DNA of 64,000 nt from Arcobacter sp. (GTDB taxonomy: Bacteria; Acidobacteriota; Terriglobia; Bryobacterales; Bryobacteraceae): contig DYJN01000004.1 in assembly GCA_020723085.1 (NCBI GenBank), forward strand, positions 1-64,000, in the 5' to 3' direction. The notes beneath the pieces are model-generated. The model saw only the letters and a program-made list of their open reading frames with translations, ran no database searches and was not told where the DNA came from. Shown piece after piece: positions 42,721 through 51,146 of this stretch. How positions within the stretch are numbered: position 1 is the first letter of the stretch; each line of letters opens with the position of its first letter. Both the position numbers and the translations under genes were made by a program.

Positions 42721-43584
42721 TCAGTCCTCGCTGCGGAAGAAGCCGCCAAGCGACTCGAGCGGACTCCGCTCGTCGCCGCCTGCCTGTCCGGGGCTCAACT
42801 CCCGGCGCAGCTTCTCAAGCGTCATGCTCTGGAGGATCACTCTTCCCGGTCCCCGCAGCGTGGCCAGAAACAGCCCCTCCCCGCCGAAAATGGCGGTCTT
42901 GATGCCGCCCGCGAACTGCACGTCATATTCAACGCTCTCGTCAAAGGCCACGATGCATCCCGTGTCCACCTGAAGGACCTCGCCGGCTCCGAGGTCAAAC
43001 TCGATAAAATCTCCGCCGGCGTGGATGAAGGCGATGCCCGGTCCGGTGATCTTCTCCAGGATGAAACCCTCTCCGCCGAACAGTCCGGCGCCGATCTTCT
43101 TCACGAACGCGATGTCGACCCGCGTGGAAGACTGCGCGCAAACGAAACTGTCCCGCTGCGCGAGAATCGACTGGCCCGCTTTCAGATCAAAGGCCTGAAT
43201 GCGGCCCGGATAGGCGCCGGCGAAGCCCACTTCGCCGGGCGCGGAAGCCCGGAAATACGTCCAGAACAGCGATTCGCCCATCAGCTTGCGCTTCAGCGCG
43301 CCCCAGATCTTCTCGCCCATCGACTGGCCCGACATCCGGCTCTCCCATTGCACGGCGGACGTCTTGTAGATCATCTTGCCCGCCTCGGCGTAGACTTCCT
43401 GACCGGGCTTGAGGCGGATGCGCACTACCTGCAGGTTGTCACCCTGAATGCTGTATTCGACCGGTTCGGCGGGCGCGAATCCGAATGCAGGCGCGGCGAC
43501 GGCGCCTCCCAGCGAGGCTCCGCACCGGGCGCAGAATTTCGCCCCCTCCGCAGCCTCTGATCCGCAGCTCGTGCAATAGGGCAT
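42721..43584 (-). CDS. Zinc-ribbon AIM24/TIGR00266 family protein
   Basis: A 287-residue protein. A zinc ribbon at the N-terminus (MPYCTSCGSEAAEGAKFCARCGA) is followed by a beta-helical TIGR00266/AIM24 domain (about 42-265): QVVRIRLKPGQEVYAEAGKMIYKTSAVQWE, GGEGFILEKITGPGIAFIHAGG and FGGEGLFLATLRGPGRVILQSM, repeats of a typical jelly-roll-like fold. The function of the family is unknown. The protein appears cytoplasmic. It stands downstream of no obvious partner; the divergent gene at 43673 starts 88 bp away. Confidence 0.85.
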   Translation of the reverse strand: MPYCTSCGSEAAEGAKFCARCGASLGGAVAAPAFGFAPAEPVEYSIQGDNLQVVRIRLKPGQEVYAEAGKMIYKTSAVQWESRMSGQSMGEKIWGALKRKLMGESLFWTYFRASAPGEVGFAGAYPGRIQAFDLKAGQSILAQRDSFVCAQSSTRVDIAFVKKIGAGLFGGEGFILEKITGPGIAFIHAGGDFIEFDLGAGEVLQVDTGCIVAFDESVEYDVQFAGGIKTAIFGGEGLFLATLRGPGRVILQSMTLEKLRRELSPGQAGGDERSPLESLGGFFRSED

Positions 43585-43672
43585 GGTGGTCCTCCCTCAC
43601 GGTTCAGCCGCTATTCTGAAGACAGAGCCCGCAACGGCGCTGCCGCCGGGTCCGTCCATTGGGTGAACATTC

Positions 43673-45907
43673 ATGATACGAAGATCTGTCCTGGCAGGTT
43701 CCCTCCTCCTGTGGCTGGCGGCTGCCGTGTCGCCGGCGCGCACCGTGCCCCGCGTCTGCGGCACGGAGCGCGGGGCCCGGCTGGCCGCTCCGGCCGAGCA
43801 CGAGGCTCAGTGGCGGCAGTCGCGGCGGCTGAAGCCGGCCCTGCGGGCGGCGGCAAAACCTTGGGCGCGCGATTACGGCCAAATTGCTGTGCTGGACGCC
43901 CAGGGCGGCGTCGTGATGGAGCCGAATTCCTTCAACCTCACAGGCCGCAGCGTCACTTTTCTTCCCGTTGTCCCCGGCGCCTCGCGCTACAGGCTGGTCA
44001 CCGGGCCGCAGGGCTACGACGGGCAGGCGGCCGATCAGGGCCAGGCCATCCAGGGCCTGGGGGATGACGATTACCGTTCCATCGGCCTTCCTTTTGATTT
44101 CCCGTTCTTCGGCCGGCCGCACCGCAGCATGCTCGTCCATTCCGACGGCTCGGTCACTTTCGGCCAGCCCGATGCGGACTCGTCCTCGCGCAGCCTGGGC
44201 CGCCTGTTCGCCGGTCCGCCGCGCATCGCCCCCCTGTTCGCCGACCTCGACCCCTCGCGCGGAGGATCGGTGATCGTGAACCTGGACGCCAACCGCGTGA
44301 CCGTCACCTGGCGCGACGTGCCGGAATACCGCGACTACGGCACAGGGCCGCGTCAGACCGTGCAGCTTGTGCTTGAGCCCGGCGGCCGCATCGCCTTTCA
44401 CTATTTCTCCGGCGCCCCCTCGGCTGCTGTTGTCGGCATTGCGCCGGGCTATCTCCAGGGCCAGGCCGAAGTCGCCGACTTTGACGCGCCGCCGGCCGGC
44501 GAGTTCTCCTCCGCCCTGGCCGAACGCTTCGGCAGCGAGCGCTCGCTCGACATCGTCCGCATCGCCCAGCGGTTTTACGAGACGCACGAAGACGCCTACG
44601 ACTATCTGGTCATCTTCAACTCGCTGGGCATCGAGGCATCCCAGGGGGCCGTGGCGTATGAAGTGACCGTGCGCTCGAACACGACCGGAATCGGCGATCT
44701 GCCGCTGGACCGCGGATTTGTCTACGGCTCGCCGTGGCGGCTGCAGGCGGTGATGAACATGGGACCGCTGAGCCAGTATCCGCGCGATCCGTATGCGCGC
44801 GTGGGCTCGCGCGGCGCCATTACCGGCGATTCGACGATGACCCTCCTCGGCCACGAAGCCGGCCACCTGTTCCTCGCGCTCGCCAGCGTGCGCGACCCCG
44901 AGCGCCCGGGCGACCTGCCCATGCTCGGAGCGCAGTTGGCCCATTGGAGCTTCAACTTCCACTCCGATGCATCGCTGCTGGAGGGCAACCGGATCGCCGA
45001 CAATGGCGACGGCACTTTCCTCACGACGGCCACCGTGGAAGGCTTTTCCGCGCTCGATCAATACCTGATGGGGCTGCGCGGTCCCGGCGAGGTCGCGCCG
45101 TCCTTTTACGTGGCCGGCTCGAACGTCTCGCGCAGCGCGCTGCCGCGCGTCAACGTGACGCTGCGCGGCTCGCGCCGCAACGTGACCGTCGAAGAGTTGG
45201 CCGCGGCCGAGGGGCGCCGCACGCCGGATGACACGATGGCTCAGCGCCTCTTCCGGTTTGCTTTCGTTCTCGTTGTGCCGCCGGGCGCGGAGCCTTCAGC
45301 CGAAGAGCTCGAGCAGCTCGAGGCCTACCGCTCCGAATTCGAGCCGTTCTACCACCGCGCCGCGGGCGGGCGCGCGTGGGCGGGCGCGTCGCTGCAGCGC
45401 ATGCTGAAGTCCACGCTGTGGCCGGCGGCGGGCGGCGTCGCCGGCGAACCCATCCCTGTCCGGTTTTCCATTGCGCGCGCGTTGGATCACGATCTCCGCA
45501 TCCGCCTCTACGCATCCAGCTTCATCGAACCCATGCCGCCGGTTGTGATTCCCGCCGGCGCCACGGAGGCGGGCGCGCAACTCCGCGCCTCGGCTGCCGG
45601 TGTCGCCGACGTCTACTTCTTCGCCGACGATCCTTCGTTCGAGGTCCTGCATCAGAAGCTCGAGGTGAAGGCCTCGCGCGGCGACGTGGCTCTGGTGGAC
45701 TACTGGCGCGACGAAGGGCTGCTTGTGCTGCGCGCCACGGATCCGAATCGCATCCCCTACCCCGGGCTGCCCGTCCGGATTGAAGGAATGGACCAGCCGG
45801 CGCTCACCGATTCCGGCGGGTTTGTCTGGCTTGCCTGGGATGGCGCGGAGCCGGTGGCTGCGTGGATCGACGGAGCCCCGTCGACCCGGATCGAAGTGCG
45901 GCCTTGA
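43673..45907 (+). CDS. Large secreted protein with nidogen-like region and HExxH motif
   Basis: A 744-residue exported protein with signal peptide (MIRRSVLAGSLLLWLAAAVSPA). Residues about 130-270 read like a nidogen/NIDO beta domain (GLPFDFPFFGRPHRSMLVHSDGSVTFG, APLFADLDPSRGGSVIV, VTVTWRDVPEY). Near 385 is a zinc-protease motif LLGHEAGHLFLALAS, followed by a region up to 560, and then beta-rich C-terminal repeats. This suggests an extracellular metallopeptidase with adhesive domains; the third zinc ligand is not obvious to me. It is a single gene flanked by a hairpin before efp. Confidence 0.65.
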   Translation: MIRRSVLAGSLLLWLAAAVSPARTVPRVCGTERGARLAAPAEHEAQWRQSRRLKPALRAAAKPWARDYGQIAVLDAQGGVVMEPNSFNLTGRSVTFLPVVPGASRYRLVTGPQGYDGQAADQGQAIQGLGDDDYRSIGLPFDFPFFGRPHRSMLVHSDGSVTFGQPDADSSSRSLGRLFAGPPRIAPLFADLDPSRGGSVIVNLDANRVTVTWRDVPEYRDYGTGPRQTVQLVLEPGGRIAFHYFSGAPSAAVVGIAPGYLQGQAEVADFDAPPAGEFSSALAERFGSERSLDIVRIAQRFYETHEDAYDYLVIFNSLGIEASQGAVAYEVTVRSNTTGIGDLPLDRGFVYGSPWRLQAVMNMGPLSQYPRDPYARVGSRGAITGDSTMTLLGHEAGHLFLALASVRDPERPGDLPMLGAQLAHWSFNFHSDASLLEGNRIADNGDGTFLTTATVEGFSALDQYLMGLRGPGEVAPSFYVAGSNVSRSALPRVNVTLRGSRRNVTVEELAAAEGRRTPDDTMAQRLFRFAFVLVVPPGAEPSAEELEQLEAYRSEFEPFYHRAAGGRAWAGASLQRMLKSTLWPAAGGVAGEPIPVRFSIARALDHDLRIRLYASSFIEPMPPVVIPAGATEAGAQLRASAAGVADVYFFADDPSFEVLHQKLEVKASRGDVALVDYWRDEGLLVLRATDPNRIPYPGLPVRIEGMDQPALTDSGGFVWLAWDGAEPVAAWIDGAPSTRIEVRP

Positions 45908-45909
45908 GC

Positions 45910-45926
45910 CCTCCTTTGGAAGGAGG
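45910..45926. terminator. Short hairpin between convergent genes
   Basis: CCTCCTT (45910-45916) pairs with AAGGAGG (45920-45926) around a TGG loop, placed 2 bp after the stop of the secreted protein and 28 bp from the efp stop. The seven-base stem lacks a T run, so a weak or factor-dependent terminator is the best guess. Confidence 0.4.
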
Positions 45927-45954
45927 CGGAGAGCGCGCTTGCCAGGATGGCGGC

Positions 45955-46521
45955 TCAGGCCGTGGCCACTCGCTCCTGGTAAGTGCCCTCGGAAGTGTTC
46001 ACGCGGATCACGTCGCCTTCGTTGACGAACTGCGGCACGGTCACCACCAGGCCCGTTTCCACCTTCGCCGGCTTGCCGACATTGGACGCGCTGGCGCCTT
46101 TGATGCCGGGCTCGGTTTCGACGACCTTCAGATCCACCGTCGGCGGCAGTTCCACGCTGATCGGCTTTCCTTCGTAGAATTCGACATGGACGCGCAGGTT
46201 GGGCGCCAGGTATTCAGTGCCGTCGCCCAGTTCGTTCTTGGTCAGGTGGATCTGTTCGAAGTTCTCGGTGTTCATGAAGTAGTAGAACTCGCCGTCGTCG
46301 TACATGTACTCCATCTCCACTTCCTCGAGCACGGCCTTCTCAACGCGGTCTTCGGATGAGAACCGGTGTTCGATCATCGCGCCCGTGCGCAGGTTGCGCA
46401 TCTTGGCCTGGACAAAGCCGCGAAGGTTGCCGGGCGTGCGGTGGAAGACGGAAAACACAGAGTGCAGCTCGTTGTTGAACTTGATCACCATGCCTGGGCG
46501 CAGTTGGGTCGCCTGGATCAT
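45955..46521 (-). CDS. efp: Elongation factor P with asparagine at the loop tip
   Basis: A 188-residue protein with three beta-barrel domains of EF-P, which relieves ribosomes stalled on polyproline. The P-site loop reads [15 protein letters not shown], so the tip residue that is a modified lysine in E. coli (KPGKGQ) is asparagine N32. This form should not be beta-lysylated, and an arginine for rhamnosylation is not at that exact position either. The remaining text ([21 protein letters not shown]-terminal [32 protein letters not shown]) is canonical. Length 188 is normal. Confidence 0.95.
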   Translation of the reverse strand: MIQATQLRPGMVIKFNNELHSVFSVFHRTPGNLRGFVQAKMRNLRTGAMIEHRFSSEDRVEKAVLEEVEMEYMYDDGEFYYFMNTENFEQIHLTKNELGDGTEYLAPNLRVHVEFYEGKPISVELPPTVDLKVVETEPGIKGASASNVGKPAKVETGLVVTVPQFVNEGDVIRVNTSEGTYQERVATA

Positions 46522-46617
46522 GCAGAGTCACGCTCCTCGCTGTAAGATGGAAACCTTCAGTTTATCGAAATTTCCCGCCTTCCGCCCGCGCCGTGCATCT
46601 AAGCGAACAGGCCGCGT

Positions 46618-47262
46618 ATGAAGTTGCCGTTGCTCCTCACCCTGGCCTGCCTGAGCCTGCCCGCGCAGGAGCCGGCCGCTCCAGCCGCGGCGGAGCAGCG
46701 CGAACCTGTCGCGCAGTCCTGGGGACGGTATTTCAATACAGTGGAGCGCGGCACGTGGCGGCCGCTGACGGGCAAAGAGCGCTGGCGCATTTACTGGCGG
46801 GCGACTTACGCCTCGCCGGGTACGATTTTCCGAGCCGCCGGACCGGCTCTCGCGGATCAGCTGAACCACCGTCCTGAAACGTGGCCGCAGGGCGTGGAGG
46901 GCTATTCGCGGCGCTTCGCCAACCGCTTCGCCCGGTTTGCTTTGCAGGACTCGATGTCGCACGCCGCATCCGCTGCCCTCGGCTACGAAGTGCGCTACGT
47001 GAGATGCGGCTGCCAAGGCTTTTGGCCTCGCTTCGGCCATGCTCTGCTGTGGAACTTTCTGACTCTCGACCGCAACGGCGCCACCGTGGTGAACATGCCG
47101 CGCATCGGCTCGGCCTTCGCAGCCGAATTCATCGGCAACGCGTGGATGCCCCGGGGCTACCGCACCAACGCCGAAGCGTTCCGCGGCGTGGGCGTGCAAT
47201 TGGGGGTGGGCGCGCTGTTTAATACGGTCCGCGAGTTCGCGCCCCGCGGCAAAAGGCGCTGA
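46618..47262 (+). CDS. Secreted hypothetical protein (214 aa)
   Basis: A 214-residue exported protein with a short signal peptide (MKLPLLLTLACLSLPAQ). The mature part contains SWGRYFNTVERGTWRPLTGKERWRIYWRATYASPG, then RRFANRFARFALQDSMSHAASAALGYEVRYVRCGC and a C-terminal part with GVQLGVGALFNTVREF. Several hydrophobic stretches suggest a small outer-membrane or membrane-associated protein. I do not recognise the family. It is divergent from efp and convergent with the OsmC gene, with 9 bp between stops. Confidence 0.6.
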   Translation: MKLPLLLTLACLSLPAQEPAAPAAAEQREPVAQSWGRYFNTVERGTWRPLTGKERWRIYWRATYASPGTIFRAAGPALADQLNHRPETWPQGVEGYSRRFANRFARFALQDSMSHAASAALGYEVRYVRCGCQGFWPRFGHALLWNFLTLDRNGATVVNMPRIGSAFAAEFIGNAWMPRGYRTNAEAFRGVGVQLGVGALFNTVREFAPRGKRR

Positions 47263-47271
47263 GCGCAGCGG

Positions 47272-47718
47272 CTACTGCTTCACCTGGACGGTCACCGGGA
47301 TGCCCTCGCGGACGCTCTGCGAGACGACGCAGAAGTTCTCGAACAGCTCCAGGCAGCGCGCTGCCTTCTCGCGCCCGCCGGGCGGGAAATGCGGATCGAT
47401 CTCGACTTCCAAGGAAGCGATGCGGAGCCTCCCGCGTTCGTTCCGGCCAAGCTGGACGCGCACGCGCGTCTCCATCGGGCCCAATTCCACGCGCGCCTTG
47501 CGCGTGCAGAACAGCAGGCTGGCGCTGAGGCAGTTGCCGATCGCCGCGGCCAGTATTCGGGTGGCATTCGGCGCGGAGTCGCTGCCGAGCGGTTCAGGCT
47601 CATCCATGTGCAGCGGCGCGTACTGTTCCTTGTCGAACCGCACCTCGAACCGGTAGTTTTCGAGCTGCCTCACCGAAATCGTGAATTCGTCAACGATCTG
47701 CATCTGCGGATCTGCCAT
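47272..47718 (-). CDS. OsmC/Ohr-like family protein
   Basis: A 148-residue protein starting at ATG 47718 (MADPQMQIVDEF) after CCGGGAGACGAT. The OsmC fold shows the two conserved cysteines, C63 in AAAIGNCLSASLLFC and the one in LFENFCVVSQSV, which reduce organic peroxides. A third cysteine at 71 is also near. The HMDEPEPLGSDSAPNATRILAAAIG lead is typical of the YhfA-type branch. It would act in the cytoplasm against hydroperoxides, complementing the peroxiredoxin at 32 kb. Not next to an OhrR-type regulator. Confidence 0.85.
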   Translation of the reverse strand: MADPQMQIVDEFTISVRQLENYRFEVRFDKEQYAPLHMDEPEPLGSDSAPNATRILAAAIGNCLSASLLFCTRKARVELGPMETRVRVQLGRNERGRLRIASLEVEIDPHFPPGGREKAARCLELFENFCVVSQSVREGIPVTVQVKQ

Positions 47719-47970
47719 ATCGTCTCCCGGCAATGCCAGCGTACCCTGCCCGGCAGCGGCTTCCTCGGGCCGCGCTGCGGCGTTCAAAGCCTCCTGAAAT
47801 CCCGGCCGGCGGCTCGAGCCGTGCAGCCATCCGAATTCCTTCCCCGGCTCCTTCGCCTTCGCGGCGCCGGGGCGGAGGCCACACGAGCGCCCGGCGGGGA
47901 TCTCCGCTCCCAGGCGGCGCACCACCAGAGCCGGTCCGCTCAGCAAGCGCGTCTGGAAGGAGAGCTGCCG

Positions 47971-48064
<94 letters not shown>

Positions 48065-48232
48065 GCGAAGTGCGTGGTCATTCGCATCTTACCATACGCG
48101 GCGCGTGCGGCAGGCGTTCTGGCGCAGGTGGTGGCGCTGGCTCGGAGAGCGGGAGTCCGGCATGGCGAGGAGTGTCTCGGCGACCGAAAAGGCGCGGCTG
48201 GCAGAGGCACGGGGCAGCTTCACAGGCGCCGT

Positions 48233-49366
48233 TCAAACGGGCTGCTGATCGACGATCTCGATGTTGAAGCCTTCCAGCGCCACAACCTTGCGCGGGTGGT
48301 TGGTGAGCAGGCGGATTCTGCGGAGGCCGAGGTCGGCGAGGATCTGCGCGCCGATGCCGGTTTCGTGCTGCAGCAGGCGCTGGCCAGCCGGGGAAGCGTA
48401 ATGCATGTAGGCGCGCGTGTGGGAGACGAGCCGCGGCAGCCCTCCCGAGGGGGCGGGATCGATCTGCCGGATGCCGGGACCGGTTTGGTGAAGGTAGACG
48501 AGCACGCCGGCGCCTTCCGCCACGATCTTTTCGAGAGCCGAGCGCAGGATCCGGTGGCAGTCGCACTCGATGGAGTGGAACACGTCGCCATAGGTGCATC
48601 GCGTGTGCATGCGGACCAGCGCGGCGTCGCGCAGCCAGGGCTCGCCGTAAACCAGGGCGAGATGGGTTTCAGGATCGATGGACGAGGCGTAGGAGATGGT
48701 GCGGAAATCGCCGATGTCGGTCTTCAGCAGCCCCTCGGCGGCGCGGCGGACGATGCTCTCATGCTCCAGACGGTAACGGATCAGGTCCGCCACGGAGATC
48801 ATCTTCAGGTTGTGCTCGGCGCAGAAGCGCTCCAGTTCAGGGACTCGCGCCATCGAGCCGTCGTCGTTCATGACTTCGCAGATCACACCGCCCGGGCGGA
48901 GGCCGGCCAGGCGCGCGAGATCCACGGCGGCCTCTGTCTGACCGGAGCGGACGAGGACTCCGCCTTCACGGGCGCGCAGCGGGAAGATGTGGCCGGGGCG
49001 GGCGAGATCGGCGGGCTTCGAATCCGGCTTGATGGCAACCTGAACGGTGCGGGCGCGGTCGGCGGCGGAGATGCCGGTAGTGACGCCCGTGGCGGCGTCT
49101 ATGGCTTCGCAAAAAGCGGTGCCGAACTGCGACGTGTTGCGCGAGGACATCAAGGGGAGGTTCAGCCGGTCGCAGATCTCAGGCGCGAGAGCGAGGCAGA
49201 TCAAGCCGCGGCCGTACTTGGCCATGAAGTTGATCGCTTCCGGAGCGGCGAACTCGGCGGCGAGGGTCAGATCGCCTTCATTTTCCCGGTCCTCGTCGTC
49301 GACGACCACGAGCATCTCGCCGCGGCGGAACGCTTCGATGGCGTCGGGGATGGGTGCGAACGGCAT
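48233..49366 (-). CDS. ribBA: RibBA: DHBP synthase with apparently inactive GTP cyclohydrolase II domain
   Basis: A 377-residue fusion. The N-terminal 3,4-dihydroxy-2-butanone-4-phosphate synthase (RibB, about 1-200) has VVVDDEDRENEGDL and RPGHIFPLRAREGGVL intact. The C-terminal RibA-like half keeps the zinc cysteines (CTYGDVFHSIECDC). However, the nucleophile loop EGRGIGL of GTP cyclohydrolase II reads HQTGPGIRQ (48463-48490), so the catalytic arginine position is changed. The dead half may regulate or stabilise RibB, as in RibBX-type proteins. A stand-alone RibA with an intact loop is encoded at 58343. No FMN riboswitch is seen upstream. Confidence 0.85.
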   Translation of the reverse strand: MPFAPIPDAIEAFRRGEMLVVVDDEDRENEGDLTLAAEFAAPEAINFMAKYGRGLICLALAPEICDRLNLPLMSSRNTSQFGTAFCEAIDAATGVTTGISAADRARTVQVAIKPDSKPADLARPGHIFPLRAREGGVLVRSGQTEAAVDLARLAGLRPGGVICEVMNDDGSMARVPELERFCAEHNLKMISVADLIRYRLEHESIVRRAAEGLLKTDIGDFRTISYASSIDPETHLALVYGEPWLRDAALVRMHTRCTYGDVFHSIECDCHRILRSALEKIVAEGAGVLVYLHQTGPGIRQIDPAPSGGLPRLVSHTRAYMHYASPAGQRLLQHETGIGAQILADLGLRRIRLLTNHPRKVVALEGFNIEIVDQQPV

Positions 49367-49436
49367 AGGGTTCCGCCTTTCATTATCGGCGAGGCGGCGT
49401 CAGCGGGGCGGGCGCACACGGTGATAGATTCCGGAC

Positions 49437-51137
49437 ATGCGAATCCGCATTGTCTTTTCTCTTCTCGCCTCGCTCTCCGCCGCGGCCGCGGAAGAGCCTG
49501 GCGCGGGAGTACGCGTGAACCAGGCAGGTTACCTCACGGACGCACCGAAAGTGGCCGCCGTCGTCTCCGCAGGCGAGGGGCGGGAGTTCACGGTGCGGCA
49601 GGCAGGCACGGGCAAAGAGGCGTTCCGCGGGAAGCTGTCGCCGGCTGTGCAGGACGCGGACAGCGGAGACACGGTGCGGCCGGCGGACTTTTCCGCGCTC
49701 CGGAAGCCGGGCCGGTATTTTGTCGAAGTGGCAGGCGCGGGGAAAAGCTCCGAATTCGAGATCGGGCCGCGCCCCTATGACCGGGTGTTTTATCTCGCCA
49801 TGCGGTCTTATTATGGGCAGCGGTGCGGAACGGACGTGGACCTGGGGCCGGAGTTCCCTGGATACCGCTACGAGGCGTGCCACCGCGAAGGCGCCTGGCA
49901 CCCGTCCTCCGGCAGGGAAGGGAAGGCCCCGTCGGTCAAAGGATGGCATGACGCCGGCGACTACGGGCGTTACGTCGTGAATTCCGGGATTGCGACCGGC
50001 ACTCTCCTGTGGACATACGAGCTTTATGGGGACAAGGCGGGAAAAGTCCGCCTGAATATCCCCGAGTCCGGCGACAAGACTCCGGATATTCTCGACGAAA
50101 TCCGCTGGAACCTGGACTGGATGATGACGATGCAGGACGCCGACGGCGGCGTCTGGCACAAGCAGACGACGGAGAGATTCTGCGGGTTCGTGATGCCCCA
50201 TGAGGACACGATGACGAGCTACGTCATCGGCGCAGGCGCGGCGCCCTACAAGAGCACGTGCGCCACGGCGGACTTCGCGGCGGTGATGGCGATCGCGGCG
50301 CGGCTGTACCGCCCCTTCGATCCGCAGTTCGCCCGGAAGGCGCTGGAGGCGGCCGAAAGGGCCTGGCGCTGGACGGAACAGAATCCTGCGGTCCTGTTTT
50401 CAAATCCGAAAGGCGTCTCCACCGGCGCCTACGGCGACCGGGACTGCTCCGATGAACGGCTCTGGGCGGCCGCGGAGCTCTGGAGAACCACAAGAGCCCG
50501 GAATTACGAGTCGTATTTTCTCGGGAACTGGGAGAAATTCCGGCCGCAGATCGCCGATGACCGGCCGCCGGCGTGGCCGCAGGTGGCGCCGCTCGCCCTC
50601 TGGGGCTGGGCGCTCTCCGGCGGTCCTGGCGCGGAGAAGATCCGGCCGCTGATCCTGGAGGCCGCAGACAGGCTGGCGGCGCGCACGGCGCGGAACGGCT
50701 ACCGGGTGAGCCTGATGAGGAAGGACTACATCTGGGGTTCGAACGCCGTAGCGGCGAACTACGGCATGCAGTTGCTGGTGGCGCACCGGCTCCATCCGAA
50801 ACCGGAATACCGGGCGGCAGCGCTGGACAACCTGCACTACCTTCTGGGCAGGAATGCATTATTGCTGTCTTTTGTCTCTCAGGTGGGCGCCAACCCTTGC
50901 CGGCATCCGCACCACCGGCCCTCGGGGGCGGACAAAAACCCCGAGCCGTGGCCCGGGCTGCTGGCAGGAGGGCCCAACGCGCGGCGGCAGGATCCGGCAA
51001 TGAAGAAGCTCCCTGAAGGGCTTCCTCCGGCGAAGATGTATCTCGACGAACAGGAGTCTTATGCCACCAACGAAGTGGCCATCAACTGGAACGCGCCTCT
51101 CGTGTTCCTGCTGGCGGGCGCGATGAGCGGCCGTTGA
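49437..51137 (+). CDS. GH9 endoglucanase with N-terminal Ig-like domain
   Basis: A 566-residue secreted enzyme with signal peptide (IVFSLLASLSAAAAEE). An N-terminal CelD-type Ig-like domain (about 24-115; VRVNQAGYLTDAPKVAAVV) precedes a GH9 (alpha/alpha)6 domain. The nucleophile-activating aspartates are in WHDAGDYGRYVVN, a conserved His is in ANPCRHPHHRPSG, and the general acid is the Glu in ATNEVAINWN. GH9 enzymes invert beta-1,4-glucans such as cellulose or xyloglucan. The upstream minus gene starts 70 bp away, and the next gene converges within 9 bp. Confidence 0.92.
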   Translation: MRIRIVFSLLASLSAAAAEEPGAGVRVNQAGYLTDAPKVAAVVSAGEGREFTVRQAGTGKEAFRGKLSPAVQDADSGDTVRPADFSALRKPGRYFVEVAGAGKSSEFEIGPRPYDRVFYLAMRSYYGQRCGTDVDLGPEFPGYRYEACHREGAWHPSSGREGKAPSVKGWHDAGDYGRYVVNSGIATGTLLWTYELYGDKAGKVRLNIPESGDKTPDILDEIRWNLDWMMTMQDADGGVWHKQTTERFCGFVMPHEDTMTSYVIGAGAAPYKSTCATADFAAVMAIAARLYRPFDPQFARKALEAAERAWRWTEQNPAVLFSNPKGVSTGAYGDRDCSDERLWAAAELWRTTRARNYESYFLGNWEKFRPQIADDRPPAWPQVAPLALWGWALSGGPGAEKIRPLILEAADRLAARTARNGYRVSLMRKDYIWGSNAVAANYGMQLLVAHRLHPKPEYRAAALDNLHYLLGRNALLLSFVSQVGANPCRHPHHRPSGADKNPEPWPGLLAGGPNARRQDPAMKKLPEGLPPAKMYLDEQESYATNEVAINWNAPLVFLLAGAMSGR

Positions 51138-51146
51138 GCGCGCCGG

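Noticed and set aside
42690-43584. Operon of the AIM24-like gene with the hybrid kinase
   Set aside because: Same strand and close, but nothing functional links them; reported as separate genes.
48074-49430. Long plus-strand frame over ribBA
   Set aside because: It is antisense to the well-supported RibBA protein and has no domain.
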